A DNA stretch of 10,480 bases from Syntrophaceae bacterium CG2_30_49_12. GTDB lineage: Bacteria; Desulfobacterota; Syntrophia; Syntrophales; CG2-30-49-12. Made by a program: the position numbers and the translations under genes. This document shows, one piece after another, positions 1-6,346 of this stretch (the first letter of the stretch is position 1; every line of letters starts with the position of its first letter). Below the pieces are notes generated by a model that saw nothing but the letters and a program-made list of their open reading frames with translations, ran no database searches and had not been told where the DNA came from. The stretch covers positions 1-10,480 of the forward strand of contig MNZP01000168.1 of NCBI GenBank assembly GCA_001873675.1, written 5' to 3'.

Positions 1-433
1 CCTCATTACGCCCAACAAAACCCATACCTTCATTTGTCGTGGCCTTGATATTGACACTCGCTACGGGAATGTTTAATGTACCGGCAATATTTATCGCCAT
101 TTCGTGGATATACCCTTGCAACTTCGGCCTTTCGAGAACAACTGTCGAGTCCACATTATTTACCGCATAACCCTTTTTTTCTGCCAAATCTCCCACCTGG
201 GAGAGGAGTTTCAGGCTGGACATGTCCCTGTAAGCGGGATCCGTATCGGGGAAATGTCTGCCAATATCACCCTCACCAAGCGCCCCAAGGATGGCATCAC
301 ATATGGCGTGGACAAGGACGTCGGCGTCGGAATGGCCCAGCAGTCCCTCTTCACAAGGCATCTCTACCCCCCCCAGGACAAACCTTCTCCCGGCAACCAA
401 TCTATGACTATCATAACCAAAACCTATCCTCAT
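1..433 (-). CDS. ispF: 2-C-methyl-D-erythritol 2,4-cyclodiphosphate synthase, 3' end cut off
   Basis: IspF converts 4-diphosphocytidyl-methylerythritol 2-phosphate into the 2,4-cyclodiphosphate, releasing CMP, in the cytosolic MEP isoprenoid pathway. The reverse strand gives 144 codons beginning MRIGFGYDSHRL. The metal-binding residues are visible: Asp8 and His10 in GYDSH, and His42 after GHSDADVLVH. FPDTD and KATTNEGMGF near the C-terminus are family signatures. IspF proteins are usually about 155-160 residues, so only the last 10-15 residues lie outside the window. The ATG at 433 is preceded by a purine-rich AAGGGG, and the gene starts 3 bp after the ispD stop, so the two are translationally close and surely one operon. 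Identity is near certain. Confidence 0.96.
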   Translation of the reverse strand, partial: MRIGFGYDSHRLVAGRRFVLGGVEMPCEEGLLGHSDADVLVHAICDAILGALGEGDIGRHFPDTDPAYRDMSSLKLLSQVGDLAEKKGYAVNNVDSTVVLERPKLQGYIHEMAINIAGTLNIPVASVNIKATTNEGMGFVGRNE

Positions 434-436
434 CTC

Positions 437-1147
437 TTACCCCTTACCATTTACGCTCGTCCTTCGTCTGTGGAGAAGAACTTCCCCCCAGACAAGGTCA
501 TTCCTTGTTGTAATCTTGATATTATCATCGGAACCGGGAATCATCCTCACCCTTATTCCTATCCTTTCAACAAGGGCGGCATCGTCGGTGCCATAAAAAT
601 GATCTTCATAGGCCATTTGATATGCCTTTTTGATAACCTGCCTTTCAAATGCCTGGGGGGTCTGCGTCAGCCATAAGCTGTCCCGGTTGAGCGTTTCCCT
701 GACCCATCCCCCGGCATCAACCGTCTTTACTGTATCCCTAACAGGGACACCGAACGTTACCGCTTTCTCTTTCAATGCCCCGAGAACTACCTGATGGATC
801 AGCTCCTCCGAAATAAACGGTCTGACACCATCATGGATAACAACAATACTATGGTCACTCCCTACGGCATCGAGGCCATTCTTCACAGAGTCCTGCCTTT
901 GTCTGCCTCCTGCCACTATCTTGCTGACCTTCGAGAGCTTATAACTTTCAATGATCATTTGCTGCACATACCGGATATCCTCGGGAGGAACGACGAGAAA
1001 TATATCGTCAACCACCGATGACCCCTGAAACATCATTAAAGTATGGACCAGGAGGGGGACTCCCTGTAAGGAAAGATACTGTTTGGCAAGATTTTCCCCC
1101 ATCCGCTTTCCTGAACCACCGGCAGGGATAATCGCCACTGTTTTCAT
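437..1147 (-). CDS. ispD: 2-C-methyl-D-erythritol 4-phosphate cytidylyltransferase
   Basis: IspD couples MEP to CTP, giving 4-diphosphocytidyl-methylerythritol, the step before IspF in cofactor supply but two steps earlier in the chain. The N-terminal nucleotide-binding signature reads IPAGGSGKRMG followed by AKQYLSL (the family usually has PKQYL). Other family blocks are IHDGVRPF, RDTVKTV, LTQTPQAF, GTDDAALVE and GSDDNIKIT. Three ATGs occur close together. The one at 1147 (MKTVAIIPAGG) is preferred because the AAGG at 1157-1160 then has 9 bp spacing, whereas the ATG at 1156 abuts it. From 1147 the protein is 236 residues, the family norm. It follows a YacL-like gene and runs into ispF, an order known from Bacillus and many anaerobes. 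Confidence 0.95.
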   Translation of the reverse strand: MKTVAIIPAGGSGKRMGENLAKQYLSLQGVPLLVHTLMMFQGSSVVDDIFLVVPPEDIRYVQQMIIESYKLSKVSKIVAGGRQRQDSVKNGLDAVGSDHSIVVIHDGVRPFISEELIHQVVLGALKEKAVTFGVPVRDTVKTVDAGGWVRETLNRDSLWLTQTPQAFERQVIKKAYQMAYEDHFYGTDDAALVERIGIRVRMIPGSDDNIKITTRNDLVWGEVLLHRRRTSVNGKG

Positions 1148-1170
1148 CGTCATCATCCTTAATAAACACG

Positions 1171-1206
1171 AAAGCCCGGAATTCTTTAAGTCTTCTTCCG
1201 GGCTTT
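1171..1206 (-). terminator. Stem-loop after the PIN-TRAM gene: weak terminator or attenuator
   Basis: A perfect 11-bp inverted repeat (AAAGCCCGGAA at 1171-1181 with TTCCGGGCTTT at 1196-1206) encloses a 14-base loop. It begins 9 bases after the stop of the PIN-TRAM gene and ends 23 bases before the ispD start. There is no run of T after the stem on either strand beyond the TTT in the stem itself, so it is not a classical intrinsic terminator. It may reduce read-through into ispD-ispF, protect the upstream mRNA end, or separate two expression levels in the operon. It does not cover the ispD ribosome-binding site. Confidence 0.4.
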
Positions 1207-1215
1207 ATGCGATAA

Positions 1216-2235
1216 CTATTGCCTATAATTTAACACGGGAGATTTTTTTTCCAGAGCAACATCCTTCAGCTCTGAAAATATCATTCTTCCTGCCGTCGTC
1301 TGGAGTACGCTGGTTACCAGAATCTCCACATTTGCCCCCTGGTATTTCTGTCCATCATCAACAACAATCATCGTTCCATCATCCAGATAGGCTACACCTT
1401 GCCCCGGTTCCTTGCCCTCTTTGATAATTTTCACTGTCATCACTTCACCGGGCAATACCACGGGTTTCAGGGCATTGGCAAGTTCGTTGACACTCAAGAT
1501 TTTTACACCCTGCAACTCGGCAACTTTGTTCAAGTTATAATCATTGGTAATAATTTTACCATCCCTTTCCTTTGCCAGGGCCACGAGTTTCGCATCAACG
1601 CCTTTGATTCTGGGAAAATCCTGCTCAGCAACCTCAATACTGACACCGCTACTCTTCTGCATGCGGTTCAGGATATCGAGTCCTCTTCTACCCCGGGAAC
1701 GTTTCATGGCATCGGAAGAATCGGCAATATGCTGTAATTCATCAAGTACAAATCGAGGAACTACCAACTTGCCCTCAATAAAACCGGTATCACAAATGTC
1801 TGCGATCCTGCCATCAATGATGACACTTGTATCAAGGAGTTTGCAATCACCACTTTCCCTGGTCGAGCCAAAACCAAAGACAGGAAACTCCTCCATTTTC
1901 TTCGATCCGACAACGAGGCCAAGATAGCCCATAATACCAGTCAACAGGGCGTATATCCAGGGAACAACCTGCTGCCTTTCCATGATATTGCTTACAAAAC
2001 TAAGACCATAGGCCAATAGAAAAGCAATGAACAGGCCAACGATTACTCCCACTACCCCTCCGAATATAGTCCTGAGGGATATTTTTCTTATAGCCTGCTC
2101 AATCTGGATAACAAATAGGGCAATCAAAAGTCCTGAAAATAATCCCACCAGCGATCGCGGGAATCCATAATAGCTGAACGCGATAAAGTAACCACTCACA
2201 GAACATGATAAAATTAAAAGAAACCTGACAATCAA
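1216..2235 (-). CDS. PIN-TRAM domain membrane protein, YacL-like putative RNase
   Basis: The 339-residue protein matches the Bacillus YacL architecture. Residues 1-110 contain about four hydrophobic membrane segments (roughly 3-22, 28-46, 57-80 and 91-110). A PIN nuclease domain follows at about 132-255 and a TRAM domain at about 260-325. Acidic residues expected for the PIN metal site are present: Asp135 in LLDTSVIIDGR, Glu166 in VLDELQ, Asp214 in GVDAKLVALA and Asp232 in TNDYN. PIN domains are metal-dependent RNases and TRAM binds RNA; the cellular role of this family is poorly defined. The start is a TTG at 2235, chosen because AGGAGGTGA lies 6 bp upstream and no ATG is suitably placed. 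It sits 71 bp after carD and upstream of ispD, probably cotranscribed. Confidence 0.9.
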   Translation of the reverse strand: MIVRFLLILSCSVSGYFIAFSYYGFPRSLVGLFSGLLIALFVIQIEQAIRKISLRTIFGGVVGVIVGLFIAFLLAYGLSFVSNIMERQQVVPWIYALLTGIMGYLGLVVGSKKMEEFPVFGFGSTRESGDCKLLDTSVIIDGRIADICDTGFIEGKLVVPRFVLDELQHIADSSDAMKRSRGRRGLDILNRMQKSSGVSIEVAEQDFPRIKGVDAKLVALAKERDGKIITNDYNLNKVAELQGVKILSVNELANALKPVVLPGEVMTVKIIKEGKEPGQGVAYLDDGTMIVVDDGQKYQGANVEILVTSVLQTTAGRMIFSELKDVALEKKSPVLNYRQ

Positions 2236-2241
2236 TTAAAA

Positions 2242-2250
2242 TCACCTCCT
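2242..2250 (-). promoter_or_regulatory. Strong ribosome-binding site that fixes a TTG start
   Basis: On the minus strand AGGAGGTGA, close to the full anti-16S complement, is followed by 6 bases and then TTG at 2235. The match is good enough to make TTG the convincing start of the PIN-TRAM gene, and it may offset the poor initiation codon. Confidence 0.75.
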
Positions 2251-2306
2251 TTCCTTGTTATAATAACTTTCCTTCTACATATAATAATAGCCCACATCAT
2301 AAATGC

Positions 2307-2792
2307 TTACTGCACGGCAAACAAAATTTTAAGGTCCTGTTCAATCTTGGCCTCTTCAGAATTGCTCGCAACAGATATCTCCTTGATTAACAAGCTTTTT
2401 GCCGTGTCCATCATCTTCCTCTCCCCAAAGGATAGATCTTTATCACTTTTCAATATAAAGAGATCCCGCAGGACCCTTGCAATTTCAAATATTGAACCTG
2501 TTTTGATCCTGTCAAGGTATTCCTTGTATCGTTTGTTCCAGGTTTGTTTATAAACGGTAACATCCTTGTTCCTTAATATCGCATAAACTTTGGGAATTTC
2601 TTCTTCCATGATGACTTCTCTGAGTCCTACAGATTCTGCACTACTTATGGGAATCATTATCTTCATACTGTTGCTCAAGATCCTAATAATGTAAAATAAC
2701 TGTTTTTCATTTATAACCTCTTTCTCTTCTATGGCCTCAATCACACCTACACCCTGTGCCGGATAAACGATTAATCCCCCTGTCTTAAACAT
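2307..2792 (-). CDS. CarD/CdnL-family RNA polymerase-binding transcription regulator
   Basis: CarD-family proteins bind the RNA polymerase beta subunit through an N-terminal Tudor-like domain and stabilise open promoter complexes, notably at rRNA promoters. The first block, FKTGGLIVYPAQGVGVIE, is the family hallmark. IMIPISSAESVGLREVI completes the RNAP-interacting domain (about residues 1-60). The helical C-terminal domain has TWNKRYKEYLDRIKTGS, with Trp85 at the place of the conserved Trp that wedges into the promoter bubble in Mycobacterium and Thermus CarD. The ATG at 2792 is chosen over the in-frame ATG at 2822: it has AAGGGG seven bases upstream, and homologues begin MFK. This gives 161 residues. 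It heads the minus-strand cluster leading to ispD-ispF. Confidence 0.92.
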   Translation of the reverse strand: MFKTGGLIVYPAQGVGVIEAIEEKEVINEKQLFYIIRILSNSMKIMIPISSAESVGLREVIMEEEIPKVYAILRNKDVTVYKQTWNKRYKEYLDRIKTGSIFEIARVLRDLFILKSDKDLSFGERKMMDTAKSLLIKEISVASNSEEAKIEQDLKILFAVQ

Positions 2793-2929
2793 TTCAGATC
2801 CCCTTTTCATTTTAATTACCATAACTTATCACATTTTGCCACAACAAGCAAGATAATTATATTGTTAAAAGTATGGAAGTTATATAAACTTCTCTTTCAA
2901 ATTCCTAAGATTCGGGGAGGGGAACAAAA
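2793..2929. promoter_or_regulatory. Divergent promoter region between carD and ssb
   Basis: This AT-rich 137-bp gap must carry the starts of both carD (leftward) and ssb (rightward). On the plus strand TTGTTA (2862-2867) and TATAAA (2883-2888) are candidate -35 and -10 boxes, but their spacing of 15 is short. On the minus strand several TTG-type hexamers precede TATGGT near 2823, which would place the transcript start inside the longer carD reading and supports the shorter start. No clear operator palindrome was found. The individual boxes are weak guesses; only the existence of promoters here is well supported. Confidence 0.4.
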
Positions 2930-3346
2930 ATGGTAAACAAGGCGATCTTGGTAGGCAGGCTGGGAGGTGATCCCGTGGTCAGATATACCCCCGATGGGGC
3001 AATGGTGACCAATTTCAATCTGGCAACGGACGAACAGCGAAAAGATAAGAGTGGTGAAAGGGTGCAGAGGACGGAATGGCACCGTATCGTAACCTTCGGA
3101 AAACTGGCGGAGATATGCAGCAACTACCTTTCCAAAGGGAGACTGGTCTTCATTGAAGGGAGGATCCAAACGCGATCATGGGAAGATAAGGAAGGCAACA
3201 AACGCTCTACAACGGAGATCATTGCCGCAAACATGCAAATGCTGGAACCGAAAGGACAGGCAAAGGTCCCGGATACAGCAGCAGATGATTCCCTTTCTCC
3301 ATCTTCCGGTTTAGAACCCTTACCTGAAGACGATGTCCCCTTTTAG
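2930..3346 (+). CDS. ssb: Single-stranded DNA-binding protein
   Basis: SSB coats single-stranded DNA during replication, repair and recombination. The 138-residue protein begins MVNKAILVGRLGGDPVVRYT, the classic SSB start. An OB fold spans about residues 4-106, with ERVQRTEWHRIVTFGKLAE and GRLVFIEGRIQTRSW as typical strand blocks. A short disordered linker follows, then the acidic tip EDDVPF that recruits partner proteins. The ATG has a GGGGAGGGG ribosome-binding site 6 bases upstream. The linker is short for the family, about 25 residues. The gene stands alone, divergent from carD and convergent with tatA. Confidence 0.96.
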   Translation: MVNKAILVGRLGGDPVVRYTPDGAMVTNFNLATDEQRKDKSGERVQRTEWHRIVTFGKLAEICSNYLSKGRLVFIEGRIQTRSWEDKEGNKRSTTEIIAANMQMLEPKGQAKVPDTAADDSLSPSSGLEPLPEDDVPF

Positions 3347-3351
3347 CAATA

Positions 3352-3407
3352 GTCATAAGTCGTACGTCATAAGTCATAAGTCAGACGTACGACGTAAGAC
3401 ATACGAC
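3352..3407. repeat. Mirrored array of 7-base repeats between ssb and tatA
   Basis: Eight consecutive 7-base units fill this 56-bp stretch. The first four are of the form GTCATAA or GTCGTAC. The fifth, GTCAGAC at 3380-3386, is its own reverse complement around a central A. The last three (such as GTACGAC and GTAAGAC) are close reverse complements of the forward type. Within it a perfect 10-bp inverted repeat, GTCGTACGTC at 3359-3368 and GACGTACGAC at 3384-3393, can form a hairpin with a 15-base loop. Its place between convergent genes would suit a bidirectional transcription boundary or a dispersed genomic repeat. There is no T tract. Confidence 0.75.
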
Positions 3408-3420
3408 GGGGGGACCGGCA

Positions 3421-3609
3421 TTATTTCGGTTCTATTTTTCTGGCCTCTGGTGTTACGTTTATTTCGTCCGGTTCATGGGTGGCTCTCTTAAAATTTTTGA
3501 TGCCTTTGCCAATGGCGCCGCCGATCTCCGGTAGCTTTCCCGCTCCGAAGATGATCAGAATAATCACCAGAATAACCAGTAACTCGGGCATACCTAAACT
3601 TCCAAACAT
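3421..3609 (-). CDS. tatA: Sec-independent (Tat) protein translocase subunit TatA/TatE
   Basis: TatA oligomerises in the inner membrane to form the path for folded proteins with twin-arginine signals. The 62-residue protein has the usual layout: a short N-terminal transmembrane helix (about 7-21, PELLVILVIILIIFGAG), the FGAGKLPE hinge, an amphipathic helix (IGGAIGKGIKNFKRA) and a short polar tail. It is at the small end of the family but complete. GGAGG lies about 10 bp before the ATG at 3609. It follows the RodZ-like gene by 27 bp, so the two are likely cotranscribed. The Rieske protein further along carries a twin-arginine-like N-terminus, a plausible Tat substrate. Confidence 0.93.
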   Translation of the reverse strand: MFGSLGMPELLVILVIILIIFGAGKLPEIGGAIGKGIKNFKRATHEPDEINVTPEARKIEPK

Positions 3610-3636
3610 ACTTTTATGACCTCCTCTTGCCGAGAC

Positions 3637-4413
3637 TTACGGTAACTTCAAATGGACAACCTGTCCTGGTTTTCCTAAGCTTGACAGGGGGCTCCCCTGA
3701 AACTTGACATTGACGCCCCCTGCATTGCCAATATCAATAACAAAAGAAGGGGCTCTACGTTCTATCTTTTTACCCGGCTGGAGTAAGACTTCGTAGGGTG
3801 AATTTTGTCCTTCCCCGATCCTTAACCATGTCAGCTCTTTTGCTTCTATGCTTAAATGATAAGATGCCTCTGCGCTTGCTTGAGCGGCAACTTCACTCTT
3901 GGCCTGCATTTGCGGATTGGTTGCCTCGGCAGGTTTTACGTCAGGTGTAAAGGGGACAGCCTTACTGCTCTGGTGTTGGGGGATATTTACGCCGGTTTTA
4001 TAATATGAGGATATAAAAAAAATGACAATGCCAGCCATAATGATAAGAGAGAAGATTAAAAAAGGTTTCTTATAGTAGGTAGTTATAGGTGGTTTTTCAA
4101 CCTCTTCTTTTTCGTAAGGGGCTTTTAGTGTTTTCAGATATCTTTCGTAATGGTCAAGGATCTTTTTACTGTCATCACCTATGATCTGTGCATACTTTTT
4201 GATAAAAGCCTTCGTATAGACAGGGGGAGGAAGTAAGTGAAAGTCCCCGTTTTCAATAGCTTCAAGGTTATCAGGGCTTATTCTGGTGATCTGAAATAAA
4301 TCATTTAAGGCAATCCCCCTGGATTCTCTGAGGGCTTTTAAATCTGAACAGACGCGTTTTAAATCCTCATCCGGTTCTTTCGGAGGCGGTATGTTTATAT
4401 TTTTTGTCATCAT
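3637..4413 (-). CDS. RodZ-like helix-turn-helix membrane protein
   Basis: The protein has the RodZ architecture. A cytoplasmic HTH domain (about residues 21-92, DLKALRESRGIALNDLFQIT, then PPVYTKAFIKKYA) is followed by a single transmembrane helix (about 117-137), a Pro/Ala/Gln-rich linker (about 140-182) and a C-terminal beta domain of the DUF4115 type (about 185-256). RodZ links the MreB cytoskeleton to wall synthesis and cell shape; in many anaerobes the same architecture is annotated only as a helix-turn-helix protein. An upstream in-frame ATG at 4572 would add 53 residues without family similarity, overlapping the divergent promoter, so I prefer 4413 or the adjacent ATG at 4410. The ribosome-binding site before them is weak. 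It is followed by tatA. Confidence 0.83.
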   Translation of the reverse strand: MMTKNINIPPPKEPDEDLKRVCSDLKALRESRGIALNDLFQITRISPDNLEAIENGDFHLLPPPVYTKAFIKKYAQIIGDDSKKILDHYERYLKTLKAPYEKEEVEKPPITTYYKKPFLIFSLIIMAGIVIFFISSYYKTGVNIPQHQSSKAVPFTPDVKPAEATNPQMQAKSEVAAQASAEASYHLSIEAKELTWLRIGEGQNSPYEVLLQPGKKIERRAPSFVIDIGNAGGVNVKFQGSPLSSLGKPGQVVHLKLP

Positions 4414-4533
4414 TAATCGTTCAATTTTATAAAAATTAGTATTTTTAATGTTATCACTAATCTTAATACCATGCAATAAAAAAATACCATTACTTCCTGA
4501 GAGCTTACAGCCACCGGATCTTAATTTACCCCC

Positions 4534-4562
4534 TTGACACGCAGATATCTTTATTTTATATC
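4534..4562 (+). promoter_or_regulatory. Sigma-70-type promoter of the acyl-CoA dehydrogenase-iscU-iscS group
   Basis: A perfect -35 TTGACA (4534-4539) is followed after 17 bp by TATATC (4557-4562), a fair -10. Transcription would start about 4569, giving a leader of about 27 bases that holds the AGGAGGA ribosome-binding site (4584-4590) before the ATG at 4596. No other promoter-like pair was noticed in the 34-bp gaps downstream, which supports a single transcript. Confidence 0.6.
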
Positions 4563-4595
4563 TCGCTTTCACACCATATTTATAGGAGGAAAGTA

Positions 4596-5756
4596 ATGGC
4601 TGGTTTTGGTTTTACGGAAGAACAGGAGATGTTTCGGGAAACTGTGCAACGCTTCGCCCGGCGGGAAATTGCTCCAGGGGCAAAGGAGCGGGCAAAGAAG
4701 GCGGAGCGCCCGCTGGAATTGATAAAGAAAGCCGCCGACCAGGGACTGGTGGGATTGGCCGTTCCCCAGAAATTTGGAGGTAGCGAGGCAGATTGGGTCA
4801 CTGTTGGTATCGCTGTTGAGGAAATGTCGAAGGCCGATTTTGGTCTTGGCATGCTGCCGGTACTGCCGGGACTGTTTTCCATACTTCTTACCCGCTACTG
4901 TTCAGAGGAGATGCAGCAGAGATACCTTCCCGCTATGGCTCGGGGGGAGTGTTCCGGTTGTTTTGCGATAACCGAGGCTGATTGTGGTTCGGATGTAGCT
5001 GCCATAAGGACAAAGGCTGTAAGAGATGGAGATCATTATATCATCAATGGCGAAAAAACCGGCGTCAGCGGCGGTATGGATGCCCATATCGCCGTGGCCC
5101 CGATCAAGACTAACCCTCAGGCTGGAGCTAAGGGGATTAGCATGTTCGTTCTTCCCCTTGACCTTCCCGGTGTAAGCAGGTCTCGAATTCCGGACATGGG
5201 TTTTAATCAGATAAGCCGGGGTACATTATTTCTGGATAATGTGCGCCTACCGGTAGAGTATCGTATTAGCGAAGAGGGCAAGGGTTTCTACTTAATAATG
5301 GGGCAATTTGAAGTTTTGCGGGTCTTTCTGTCAATAGCGGCTTTAGGACTTGCGCAGGCTTCTCTTACGGAGGCGATTGAGTATGCAAAAATACGCAAAG
5401 CTTTTGATCGCCCGATAGTGCAGTTTGAAGGGGTCTCTTTCAAAATTGCGGAGCATGCCACGTGGATTGAAGCGGCGAGGTTACTCTGCTATCGAACCCT
5501 CTATCTGGCCGATCAGGGCCTTGAACACAACAAAGAATCAGCAATGTGTAAATGGTTCTGTCCCGTGGTGGCTGTCAATGCCATTCATGATTCCCTGCTT
5601 ATTCATGGGCATGTGGGTTACAGCGAGGAGCATCCCGTTGAGCAACGCCTGCGAGACGCTATTGGTTTTGAGATGGCCGACGGAACGGCGAATATAATGA
5701 AGATCATCATCAGCCGACAACTTGTGGGAAGGGAGTTTCTTCCCAGTAACAGGTGA
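4596..5756 (+). CDS. Acyl-CoA dehydrogenase family protein with Asp at the catalytic Glu site
   Basis: Acyl-CoA dehydrogenases are FAD enzymes that introduce a double bond beside the thioester and pass electrons to ETF. The 386 residues show the full fold: an N-terminal helical domain (about 1-120), a middle beta domain with CFAITEADCGSDVAAIRT (122-139) and NGEKTGVSG, and a C-terminal helical domain with ALGLAQASLTEAIEYAKIRKAFDRPIVQFE. In MCAD-like enzymes the catalytic base is the Glu of a YEGT motif. Here the matching place reads ADGT, with Asp362. The FAD-binding QxxGGxGY motif is also altered to LIHGHVGY. The substrate cannot be named. AGGAGGA 5 bp before the ATG fixes the start. It is followed 34 bp later by iscU. 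Confidence 0.9.
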   Translation: MAGFGFTEEQEMFRETVQRFARREIAPGAKERAKKAERPLELIKKAADQGLVGLAVPQKFGGSEADWVTVGIAVEEMSKADFGLGMLPVLPGLFSILLTRYCSEEMQQRYLPAMARGECSGCFAITEADCGSDVAAIRTKAVRDGDHYIINGEKTGVSGGMDAHIAVAPIKTNPQAGAKGISMFVLPLDLPGVSRSRIPDMGFNQISRGTLFLDNVRLPVEYRISEEGKGFYLIMGQFEVLRVFLSIAALGLAQASLTEAIEYAKIRKAFDRPIVQFEGVSFKIAEHATWIEAARLLCYRTLYLADQGLEHNKESAMCKWFCPVVAVNAIHDSLLIHGHVGYSEEHPVEQRLRDAIGFEMADGTANIMKIIISRQLVGREFLPSNR

Positions 5757-5790
5757 TAGATTCTTACTCGAAAATGAAGGAGGTGTAAAT

Positions 5791-6312
5791 ATGTATTCCG
5801 AAGTAGTCATGGATCACTTCAAAAATCCGAGAAATGTAGGAAAAATGGAGGATGCGGACGGAATAGGGGAGGTCGGTAATCCTATCTGCGGCGATATGAT
5901 GACTATTTACATTAAGGTCAAAGATGATCGTATTGACGATATCAAGTTCTTGACTTTTGGCTGTGCGGCTGCCATTGCCGTCTCCAGCATGCTTACAGAA
6001 ATGGCGCGGGGAAAGACCCTGGCGGAGGCCAAAAAGATCACCAACAAATCGGTGGCTGAGGCCCTGGAGGGCCTCCCGAAAAACAAGCTCCATTGCTCGA
6101 ATCTGGGAGCGGATGCCCTTCACCTTGCCGTAAAGGATTATGAAGATAGAAAGGCGGGTAAAGTCAAATCTCCGCAAAAAAGCGAGGACAAGCATGAGCA
6201 TACCGAGGGGGCTACATGCAAGTGTCCCTACTGTGATGCGGACCGGGATGCCGGGTTGGAGTTCTGTACGCATTGTGGCCAGGAGATAAAGGGCAAAGAG
6301 ACAGTCCACTGA
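5791..6312 (+). CDS. iscU: IscU/NifU-N iron-sulfur scaffold protein with C-terminal zinc-ribbon tail
   Basis: IscU is the scaffold on which [2Fe-2S] and [4Fe-4S] clusters are assembled with sulfur from a partner desulfurase. The scaffold domain (about 1-125) has all three cluster ligands, Cys33 (GNPICGD), Cys58 (TFGCAAA) and Cys102 (LHCSNL), and the conserved Asp35. The LPPVK motif that binds the HscA chaperone in proteobacterial IscU is instead LPKNK. A charged linker (about 120-142) leads to CPYC (145-148) and CTHC (159-162), a double-CxxC zinc ribbon that ordinary IscU of about 130 residues lacks. AAGGAGGTG 5 bp before the ATG at 5791 sets the start; an earlier in-frame ATG overlaps the preceding gene and is unlikely. 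Confidence 0.93.
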   Translation: MYSEVVMDHFKNPRNVGKMEDADGIGEVGNPICGDMMTIYIKVKDDRIDDIKFLTFGCAAAIAVSSMLTEMARGKTLAEAKKITNKSVAEALEGLPKNKLHCSNLGADALHLAVKDYEDRKAGKVKSPQKSEDKHEHTEGATCKCPYCDADRDAGLEFCTHCGQEIKGKETVH

Positions 6313-6346
6313 GGCACGTCTCAACGGTAGGAGAGGAGGATTCGTA

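Noticed and set aside
104..676. 190-codon open frame on the plus strand (and one at 76-513)
   Set aside because: Both are antisense to ispF and ispD, whose protein motifs are unmistakable; the translated products show no family signature.
2793..2822. Ten-residue upstream extension of CarD
   Set aside because: The inner ATG has a better-placed AAGGGG and gives the family's usual MFK start; a candidate minus-strand -10 box overlaps the longer version.
3347..3420. CRISPR-like array between ssb and tatA
   Set aside because: Repeat units are only 7 bases with no unique spacers, and the array inverts at its centre; this is a simple repeat or hairpin, not a CRISPR.
4414..4572. N-terminal extension of 53 residues on the RodZ-like protein
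   Set aside because: The extra residues show no family similarity, and the stretch is AT-rich and overlaps the divergent promoter of the acyl-CoA dehydrogenase; RodZ-like proteins begin close to the HTH domain.
5764..6324. 186-codon open frame on the minus strand
   Set aside because: Antisense to iscU, with no recognisable motif.
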